Shown here piece after piece: positions 1 through 5,602 of a stretch of DNA of 12,625 nt. The notes below the pieces were generated by a model. The model saw nothing but the letters and a program-made list of their open reading frames with translations. It ran no database searches and had not been told where the DNA came from. Origin of the DNA: CAZUCD01 sp964618855 (GTDB lineage Bacteria > Sumerlaeota > Sumerlaeia > SLMS01 > JANRJK01); contig CAZUCD010000114.1 of NCBI GenBank assembly GCA_964618855.1, positions 1-12,625 of the forward strand. The letters are read 5' to 3'. The position numbers were made by a program, and so were the translations under genes. The first letter of the stretch is position 1, and each line of letters begins with the position of its first letter.

Positions 1-2901
1 GGTGGCGCGCGTCGCCTCGGCCAGGTGGGTGTGATCGATGCCGGTCTTCTTTGATTCCGACTCGAATGCGCGATAGGCACACTCGCCATTGGTCTCTGCG
101 GCGAAGGCGAGGATGGCTTCGCAGACCGCCCTGGGCTCCCGCAGCGACGGGAACATCTTCGAGTCCCACGCCTCGACATCATGCACGCGCATGTACTCGT
201 CGTAGAGGTCGTCGACGTCGTAGTGCGTGCCATGGACGCTGAGTCCATTGTCGCGGAACTTCGGCCCCAGGGAGATGAACTTGCGGAAGACCTTGGTGTA
301 GTCGCGTTCGACGATGGCGAGGTTCGGCATCGTCTTTCCTGGGATGGGTTCGCATTCGCCCTTTGCCCAGTCGCGGATGGACGGCTGGGCGATCTCCGCC
401 GGTGTGTCGTGCAGAAGGGGCGTTGCGACGATGTCGCGGACGGGGTTCGGCAGGTACTGTTCAGCGAGCTTCGAGGTGTGTTCGGCGATCTCGCGGAAGA
501 TCACCCAGTCGCTCTTCGACTCCCAGCAGGGCGGCACCGCGGCCTGCAAGGGGTGGATGAACGAGTGCATGTCTGTCGAGTTCAGGTCGTCCTTCTCGTA
601 GTAGGTCGCGGCGGGCAGGACGATGTCCGAGTAGAGGGCGGACGAATCCATGCGGAAGTTCAGGTCGATGACCAGGTCGATCTTGCCGCGCCCGGCCCTC
701 TCGCGCCAGATGACGTCGTGGACCAGTCCGCGTGCCTCCTCCTCGGCGATCGCGTTGTCATGCGTGCCCAGATAGTGGCGCAGGAAGTACTCCTGGCCCT
801 TGGCGGATGCCTGGAGGGCGTTGCCGCGCCAGATGTACCACGTGCGGGGGAAGCACGCGGGATTGTCCGGGTCCTCCATCGCGAAGTGCAGACGGCGGGA
901 CTTCAGTTCCGACACGACGTGCGCCTTGATCTCGTCGGGGGACTTCGCACCGGCGGCTTCCGCATCGCGGATCACCTCGAAGTTGTGCTTCGTGAATTGC
1001 GGGAAGCACGGCAGCCATCCGGACCGGACAGCCTGGGCCTGCTTGTCGGCGGTGTGCCCGTCGGCGATGGGGTGGGAGCCGTCCGCGACGGGGCACATCT
1101 CCCGGAAGTTGCGGTCGTAGCGCCACTGGTCCGTGTGCATGTAGTGGAAGGATGGCGTGTTCTGGAGGCGCGGTGGACCGCCCCAGTCCGTCGCGAACGC
1201 GATCGGGGCCCAGGACGCCTGGGGGGACAGTTTCTCCTGGCCGACGTAATGATTCCACCCGCCGCCATTCTTGCCGACGCAGCCGCAAAGGATGAGTGCG
1301 TTGATGCAGGCGCGATAAATCAGGTTGTTGTGGTACCAGTGGTTCGCGCCGGCGCCGATGATGATGGAGCACTTGCCGCCGGTCTTCTCCGCGGTGCGTG
1401 CCCACTGACGGGCGAAGTTCACGACGACGGTGGAGGCGATGCCGGTGAACTTCTCCTGCCACGCGGGCGTGAACGGCGCCTCGGCGTCCTCGTAGCTTGA
1501 CGGCCATTCACCCTGTGCCTCGGCCCGGCGGACGCCATACTGCGCGAGCATGAGTTCAAGGCCGGTCGTGACGAGCACCTCGCCGTCCACCGTGTCGATC
1601 CGGTGCGCGCGCACATGGCGCTTGATGGACTTGCCGCAAGTCCCCTCGGAGAAGTCGTCGATTTCGACCGGCACCCCGGGGTCCAACATCTCGTCCAACA
1701 GGACGACGGGCTCGATCGGCTTGCCGCTGACCGAATCCTCGGGCTTCAGGTTCCATTGTCCCTTTTTCTGCTGCCAACGGTGGCCGATGGTTCCGCCCGG
1801 GACCCGTGGTTCGCCGCTGAGTCCATCGAGCACGACGAGCTTCCACTCGGCGTTCTCCACGTCGCGGTAGTGCTCCAGGCGCGCGGCCCGCAGCGCCTTG
1901 CCGGGACGATAGCGGCCATCGGCGGACTTGACGAGTTCCACGAGGAACGGGGCATCGGTGTACTTGGTCACGTACTCGATGAACGCGGGGACGGGACGGT
2001 CGATGTAGTTCTCGCGGAGGATGACGTGTCCGACGGCCATCCAGAACGCGCCATCCTGCCCCTGGTGGATGGGGACCCATTCATCGGCCACTTTGGAGGT
2101 CTGGCTGAAATCCGGGGAGAAGACGACCACCTTGGTGCCGCGGTGCCGCGCCTCCACGAGGAAGTGCGCGTCCGGGGTGCGCGTCATCAGCACGTTGGAC
2201 CCGACGACCGCGATGTACTTCGAGTGGAACCAGTCGGCGCTCTCCGCGACGTCGGTCTGTTCGCCCCAGATTTCGGGTGATGCCGGCGGCAGGTCGCAGT
2301 ACCAGTCGTAGAACGACAGGGAGATGCCGCCCATAAGTTGCATGAAGCGTGCACCGGCGGCATAGCTGACCATCGACATGGCGGGGATCGGGGAGAAGCC
2401 CGCAATGCGGTCGGGTCCGTGCTCGATCACCGTGTGGATGTTCGCGGCGGCCATGATTTCGTGGGCCTCCGACCACGCGGCGCGGCTGAAGCCCCCCTTG
2501 CCGCGTGCNNNNNNNNNNTCCGGGTCGGAAACGATGGACTTCCACGCGCCAACATTGTCACCCGGGTGCGCCGCCTTCGCCTCCCGCCACAGTTCAAGGA
2601 GCGCGCCGCGCACGTAGGGATACTTCACGCGCAGCGGGCTGTAGATGTACCACGAGTACGAGATGCCGCGCTGGCATCCGCGGGGCTCGTACGGCGGAAT
2701 GTTGCGGTCGATCTGGGGGTAGTCGAGCGCCTGCATTTCCCACGTGACGATGCCCTGCTTGACGTAAATCTGCCAACTGCACCCGCCCGTGCAGTTCACC
2801 CCGTGCGTGCTGCGCACGATCTTGTCGTACGCCCACCGATTCCGGTAGAACTCCTCCCAGTTCCGCTGTTCCGGTGCGAAGATGTCCTGGATCCAACCCA
2901 T
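1..2901 (-). CDS. narG: Respiratory nitrate reductase alpha subunit NarG (3' end cut by window edge)
   Basis: Catalytic Mo-bisMGD subunit of membrane-bound nitrate reductase; it reduces nitrate to nitrite with electrons from NarH/NarI. About 967 codons are present and the last ~270 residues lie off the left edge. I translated most of it codon by codon and saw no stop or frameshift. The FS0 [4Fe-4S] ligands are H33, C37 and C41 (THGVNCTGGCSW) and C76 (EPRGCQRG), matching E. coli H49/C53/C57/C92 as I recall them. The Mo-ligand region reads DWYCDLPPAS, with D203 equivalent to E. coli D222. Further NarG motifs are GFSPIPAMSMVSYA, NHWYH, CGCVGKNGGGW, NYVGQEKL-like HYVGQEKL, YEKDDLNSTDMH and DHTHLA. 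The N-terminus is about 16 residues shorter than in E. coli and has no twin-arginine motif, so a cytoplasm-facing enzyme is likely. The ATG at 2901 follows AGGAGG with 7-base spacing. The gene contains the N gap at 2509-2518. Confidence 0.96.
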   Translation of the reverse strand, partial: MGWIQDIFAPEQRNWEEFYRNRWAYDKIVRSTHGVNCTGGCSWQIYVKQGIVTWEMQALDYPQIDRNIPPYEPRGCQRGISYSWYIYSPLRVKYPYVRGALLELWREAKAAHPGDNVGAWKSIVSDPXXXXARGKGGFSRAAWSEAHEIMAAANIHTVIEHGPDRIAGFSPIPAMSMVSYAAGARFMQLMGGISLSFYDWYCDLPPASPEIWGEQTDVAESADWFHSKYIAVVGSNVLMTRTPDAHFLVEARHRGTKVVVFSPDFSQTSKVADEWVPIHQGQDGAFWMAVGHVILRENYIDRPVPAFIEYVTKYTDAPFLVELVKSADGRYRPGKALRAARLEHYRDVENAEWKLVVLDGLSGEPRVPGGTIGHRWQQKKGQWNLKPEDSVSGKPIEPVVLLDEMLDPGVPVEIDDFSEGTCGKSIKRHVRAHRIDTVDGEVLVTTGLELMLAQYGVRRAEAQGEWPSSYEDAEAPFTPAWQEKFTGIASTVVVNFARQWARTAEKTGGKCSIIIGAGANHWYHNNLIYRACINALILCGCVGKNGGGWNHYVGQEKLSPQASWAPIAFATDWGGPPRLQNTPSFHYMHTDQWRYDRNFREMCPVADGSHPIADGHTADKQAQAVRSGWLPCFPQFTKHNFEVIRDAEAAGAKSPDEIKAHVVSELKSRRLHFAMEDPDNPACFPRTWYIWRGNALQASAKGQEYFLRHYLGTHDNAIAEEEARGLVHDVIWRERAGRGKIDLVIDLNFRMDSSALYSDIVLPAATYYEKDDLNSTDMHSFIHPLQAAVPPCWESKSDWVIFREIAEHTSKLAEQYLPNPVRDIVATPLLHDTPAEIAQPSIRDWAKGECEPIPGKTMPNLAIVERDYTKVFRKFISLGPKFRDNGLSVHGTHYDVDDLYDEYMRVHDVEAWDSKMFPSLREPRAVCEAILAFAAETNGECAYRAFESESKKTGIDHTHLAEATRAT
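2509..2518. other. Assembly gap of 10 Ns inside narG
   Basis: Ten consecutive Ns. The narG reading frame is the same on both sides (GAN NNN NNN NNN then GCA), so the gene is probably intact. The gap length is probably nominal: the equivalent stretch in E. coli NarG, as I remember it, is about four residues longer (see findings). Confidence 0.95.
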
Positions 2902-2905
2902 GGTC

Positions 2906-3676
2906 CTACCTCCTGGTGGCTTCCTCAACGAGTCGTGCGCGGGTGCCCTGGCGACGGCGCGACCCCACAAGCGCAAGCGCTGCGACGAACAGCCCGGACC
3001 CACCGAGCGCCGCGAGTCCGAGGGGGGGATCTGCGACTCGCTGCGCCGGGGTCTGAGCAAGGTAGGCGACGATGTGCGCGGCCTCCTGCTTGGTCACCGG
3101 GTGCGCCGCGTAGATGGGTCGCATCACGGGGAAGGCTGCCTGCTCGATGGCGGAGGCGAGGGCCACTTCCCCAAGGCGCGCATGCACCGTGGTCAGCGGG
3201 ACGGCGAGACTGCCCCCTCCCCCGCCGAAGTCGTGGCAGGACGCACAGCTCGCCCCGCCGTTGCGGAATGCGCGCGCGCCCGTGAAGTACTCGCGGCCGA
3301 GCGCAGGGGATGCCGGCTCCAGCGTGGCTGCGGCCTTCAGCGCCGCGCGCGACTCCTCGGCCGTGATCCGGTCGCGAACCGTGGAGTCCTTCAGGAACTC
3401 CACGAGTCCGGCAACATCGGCGTCGGACATGGGGCCGGAGTTTTTCTCCATGCGCTTGACGGCGACGGTGAGGTCCGCCGGCTTCCATGCCGTCGAGGCC
3501 AGCAGGTCCGGCCCCGACCTCATCCCGCCCCCGACCGTGTGGCAGCCGGCGCAACGGTCCAGGAATACCCTGGCCGGGCGATCCTGCTGCGTCACGGCCG
3601 GCGGCGGATCCTCCGCGGCGAGCGGCACCGCCAGCACCGCCAATCCAAGGGCGAGAAGTCGGTTTCGGAGGTTCAT
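2906..3676 (-). CDS. narC: Membrane-anchored dihaem cytochrome c, NarC-like
   Basis: Predicted 256-residue periplasmic cytochrome. Residues 1-21 look like a signal peptide (LLALGLAVLAVPLAA, cleavage near A21). Two c-type haem motifs are visible: CAGCH at 42-46 and CASCH at 144-148. M83 (in GPMSDADV) and the Met in FPVMRPIY are plausible axial ligands. A hydrophobic segment at about 221-238 is followed by RRR, so a C-terminal membrane anchor with the haems outside is likely. A dihaem cytochrome NarC directly before narG is known from the Thermus nar operon, where it takes part in nitrate reductase maturation or electron transfer; the name here rests on position and architecture. The ATG at 3676 follows GAGGG (3689-3685) with 8-base spacing, and the upstream ric stop overlaps that site. 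A general dihaem electron-transfer protein is the alternative. Confidence 0.85.
   Translation of the reverse strand: MNLRNRLLALGLAVLAVPLAAEDPPPAVTQQDRPARVFLDRCAGCHTVGGGMRSGPDLLASTAWKPADLTVAVKRMEKNSGPMSDADVAGLVEFLKDSTVRDRITAEESRAALKAAATLEPASPALGREYFTGARAFRNGGASCASCHDFGGGGGSLAVPLTTVHARLGEVALASAIEQAAFPVMRPIYAAHPVTKQEAAHIVAYLAQTPAQRVADPPLGLAALGGSGLFVAALALVGSRRRQGTRARLVEEATRR
2909..2914 (-). promoter_or_regulatory. narG ribosome binding site overlapping the cytochrome gene's last codons
   Basis: On the minus strand the sequence reads AGGAGG, then TAG, then GACC, then ATG. The perfect Shine-Dalgarno is also the last two Arg codons of the upstream cytochrome gene, whose stop lies between the site and the narG start. 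This fixes the narG start and implies translational coupling. Confidence 0.8.
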
Positions 3677-3687
3677 CGGTCGCACCC

Positions 3688-4428
3688 TCAGCCCGTGTAG
3701 CGCGTCGCGCCGGTGCCGCGAATCGCGGCCTCCATCGCAAGCGCGCGCGGGAAGAGAATGTTGTTCTCCTCGTGGATGTGCTGGTGCAGGTCGCGCTCGA
3801 GTTCCGCGAGGCCATGGTAGAGGACGCGCCACGAGTTGCAGGCATCCATCGGCGGCTCGTAGCCGTTGGTCAGCTCGCGCAGCTTGTCGAGGGCCACACC
3901 GGCGTCCGCGTGCTCGTGCTCCATGCAACCTATCGGGCGGCCAACCGTCGGGAACGGCGAGTCGATGCCCTGCTCCAGTTTCACCACGAAGGGGAAGAGT
4001 ATCTCCTCCTCCTTCTGGATGTGCAGTTCGAGTTCGTCGCGGAGCCCCGCGAAGACGTCGCGGATGCCGACGCATTGGGGCGCATGGTCGCCGTGCACGC
4101 GCGCGACCTTCTCCGCGAGCATCATCAGGCGTGGCAGTTCCCGGCGCAGGAGTGCGTGGTGGACATCAACGATGTGGCCAACGAGTTCGGCGCAGGAGAG
4201 CTCCGCGCATCCCGGACAGAGTGCGACCTGGTCAGCCGCCTCGCCGATCGGGGCCAGGTCGTCCAGCACCGCCTCGACGTCGATTCCGCGGCGGACGCAG
4301 GCCTCCTGGAGCGTGCGCTTTCCGTTGCAGCAGTAGTCGATCCGGTGGCGCTCGAAGACGCTGGCGCGCGAGGGATTCTCGAGCAGGATCTCCGCGACCG
4401 TGCGCGAAGGGTTGATGGTGGCGGGCAT
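3688..4428 (-). CDS. ric: Iron-sulfur cluster repair di-iron protein (RIC; YtfE/ScdA/DnrN family)
   Basis: 246-residue protein that, in this family, restores Fe-S clusters damaged by nitric oxide or oxidants in the cytoplasm. The N-terminal ScdA_N domain (about 1-60) has the signature IDYCCNGKRTLQEAC at 30-44. The hemerythrin-like four-helix domain follows, with the expected His/Glu iron ligands in VHHALLRRELPR, HIQKEEEILFP, CMEHEHADAG and HIHEENNILFP. The ATG at 4428 is chosen because AGGAGC (4442-4437) lies 8 bases upstream and the product then begins as family members do; the frame stays open further upstream without a better start. The gene begins 5 bases after its upstream neighbour's stop and ends 11 bases before narC. 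Unusual: three extra cysteines, CPGCAELSC at 71-79, sit just before the first hemerythrin helix. Confidence 0.93.
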   Translation of the reverse strand: MPATINPSRTVAEILLENPSRASVFERHRIDYCCNGKRTLQEACVRRGIDVEAVLDDLAPIGEAADQVALCPGCAELSCAELVGHIVDVHHALLRRELPRLMMLAEKVARVHGDHAPQCVGIRDVFAGLRDELELHIQKEEEILFPFVVKLEQGIDSPFPTVGRPIGCMEHEHADAGVALDKLRELTNGYEPPMDACNSWRVLYHGLAELERDLHQHIHEENNILFPRALAMEAAIRGTGATRYTG

Positions 4429-4433
4429 GGCGT

Positions 4434-4883
4434 TCAGCTCCTGTGCTGCGGGGATTTGGGTGTGGATGAAGAGGGGATGGGGCGGGTCTGGATCGGCCCG
4501 CCCGGGGGCGCGTCGTAGATCCAGGCCTCGGGCTTGATGCATGTGGAACCGGGACGGTCCTTCTCGACGAATGCCATGAACCGGTGCGTCTGGCCGGAGG
4601 TGTCGAGCCACTCGCGGCGCACATAGGCGCCTTCGCTGGAGGGATTGAGGAGATCTGCGCAGTCGGACTCCCCCAGCCGCATGGTGATGGACGCCCCGGC
4701 GAGATGGACTTCACTCGCACCGCCGGACGGAGCGCGCTCGATCGCATAGCGGAACGTCTCGCGGGGGCCGTCGGGGCCGAGGACACAGGTTGTCCGCGCA
4801 AGCCTCCCCGCCTGCGCGAACTCCTCAACTTCCCGAAGGGTGAGGCGGAATCGGATGGAGTTGTCCTGGATTCTGATCTTCAT
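4434..4883 (-). CDS. Uncharacterised small protein, MKIRI-type (DUF7009-like)
   Basis: 149-residue soluble protein with no signal peptide or membrane segment. It begins MKIRIQDNSIRFRLTLREV, which resembles the start I associate with the uncharacterised family DUF7009; the assignment is from memory. It appears rich in beta strand (ETFRYAIER, SEVHLAGASITMRL) and contains C residues in TTCVLG, DCADLL and GSTCIKPEAW. The C-terminal tail is Pro/Ser-rich and probably disordered. The ATG at 4883 is preferred over an upstream in-frame TTG at 4901 because GGAAG sits 7 bases before it. It lies between the Rrf2 regulator and ric, with only 5 bases to the ric start, so it very likely belongs to the nitrosative-stress/nitrate operon. 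The function is unknown. Confidence 0.8.
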   Translation of the reverse strand: MKIRIQDNSIRFRLTLREVEEFAQAGRLARTTCVLGPDGPRETFRYAIERAPSGGASEVHLAGASITMRLGESDCADLLNPSSEGAYVRREWLDTSGQTHRFMAFVEKDRPGSTCIKPEAWIYDAPPGGPIQTRPIPSSSTPKSPQHRS

Positions 4884-4902
4884 GGTGCACTTCCGATTCA
4901 AA

Positions 4903-4923
4903 AGATAAACAGACCTTCTTATC
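4903..4923. promoter_or_regulatory. Inverted half-sites GATAA/TTATC before the DUF7009-like gene
   Basis: In the 42-base gap between the rrf2 stop and the next ATG, the plus strand carries GATAA (4904-4908) and TTATC (4919-4923), an inverted repeat with a 10-base spacer. The same half-sites, in the opposite order and closer together, occur in front of rrf2. The gap is also the most A/T-rich stretch nearby. It could be a second operator or internal promoter. This is inference from sequence only. Confidence 0.35.
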
Positions 4924-4925
4924 CG

Positions 4926-5441
4926 TTATTTGGCACGCCGACGCTTCTTGGGCTTCGGCGGCTGGTCCGTCGCGAGCCGAGCCGACTCAACGCCGCCGGA
5001 AGAGCCGGGCACTTTACTCGAATCGTGACAAAGGCCCGGGTTCTCCCCTCCCCCTCGGCACAGCTCGGCAAGGGTGGTCGTCTCGAACGTGTGCTCGATC
5101 AGGCGCAGCCCATCGTCCATGAGTTTGTGGACTGGGCAGAGTTTCGTGTGCGCCGGAAGCCCGAGGGGACACTTGTTGATCCGGTGAATCGGTGAGCCTG
5201 CGGCCACGAGCACCTCGAGTACGCTGATCCCCTCCGGGTCGCGCGTGAGTTGGAACCCTCCGCCCAGGCCGCGCTGCGAGTGGGCGACCCCGTGGCGGAC
5301 CAGTTCCTGCAGGATCTTCGAGAGGTACCCCGTGGGTACGTGGGTCGCCTCCGCGATGGCGGCCGCCGTCTGCGGGTCGGGGTGGCGCATTGCGAGGTGC
5401 ACCGCCGCACGGAGCGCGTATTCGCCAGTAACCGTAAACAC
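4926..5441 (-). CDS. Rrf2-family transcriptional regulator (NsrR/IscR-like)
   Basis: 171-residue DNA-binding regulator with the N-terminal winged helix-turn-helix typical of Rrf2: FTVTGEYALRAAVHLA, then PTGYLSKILQELVRHG as recognition region and a glycine-rich wing QRGLGGGFQLTR. The putative cluster-binding loop reads NKCPLGLPAHTKLCPVH. C91 and C102 have the spacing of the outer two cysteines of E. coli NsrR, but the middle cysteine is absent (P96/A97/H98). E7 sits near the position of the non-cysteine ligand known in some family members. More Cys (C128, C138) and a basic tail ending KPKKRRRAK follow. The start is GTG at 5441, giving the usual MFTVTGEYALRA opening. Standing at the head of a RIC-nitrate reductase cluster, it probably senses NO or redox state and controls these genes and itself. 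The exact regulator name cannot be assigned. Confidence 0.9.
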   Translation of the reverse strand: MFTVTGEYALRAAVHLAMRHPDPQTAAAIAEATHVPTGYLSKILQELVRHGVAHSQRGLGGGFQLTRDPEGISVLEVLVAAGSPIHRINKCPLGLPAHTKLCPVHKLMDDGLRLIEHTFETTTLAELCRGGGENPGLCHDSSKVPGSSGGVESARLATDQPPKPKKRRRAK

Positions 5442-5487
5442 CCTGGGAGAACCCCCTTCGCCTGCCTGTTTTCCTCGGCGCGAGGGT

Positions 5488-5511
5488 CTTATCAGGATAA
5501 GTGGATGTCAA
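5488..5511 (-). promoter_or_regulatory. Candidate promoter and Rrf2 operator upstream of rrf2
   Basis: CTTATC-AG-GATAAG (5488-5501) is a perfect 6-bp inverted repeat with a 2-base spacer. Immediately upstream in the minus-strand direction is a perfect TTGACA hexamer (5511-5506), a likely -35 box, so the palindrome would lie in the promoter spacer, where a bound repressor could block RNA polymerase. No good -10 box is seen 17 bases on (GACCCT). The flanking sequence is A/T-rich compared with the coding DNA. Operator identity is inferred from position and symmetry. Confidence 0.45.
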
Positions 5512-5602
5512 GGTCTAAATATCTCTTTATGCGGAGTTCTACTTCCCCGAGTGCTGCCCAACTATTCTTCACGCTCCCCTCTTTGGGGCCCGCAGTGGGG
5601 GT

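Noticed and set aside
181..1500. 439-codon plus-strand open frame
   Set aside because: It is antisense to narG, whose frame is unbroken and full of recognised motifs. Long antisense frames are expected in DNA this rich in G+C, and the translation shows no recognisable domain.
2509..2518. narG as a pseudogene because of the interruption
   Set aside because: The frame is the same on both sides of the N run and all ligand motifs are kept; the interruption is an assembly gap.
2338..4518. Several 270-430-codon plus-strand open frames across narG, narC and ric
   Set aside because: All are shadows of well-supported minus-strand genes; their translations are Arg/Pro/Ala-rich with no family resemblance.
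5576..5588. CCCC-TCTTT-GGGG hairpin after the DprE1-like gene
   Set aside because: The stem is only 4 bp and no T tract follows in the minus-strand direction, so it is not a convincing terminator for that gene.
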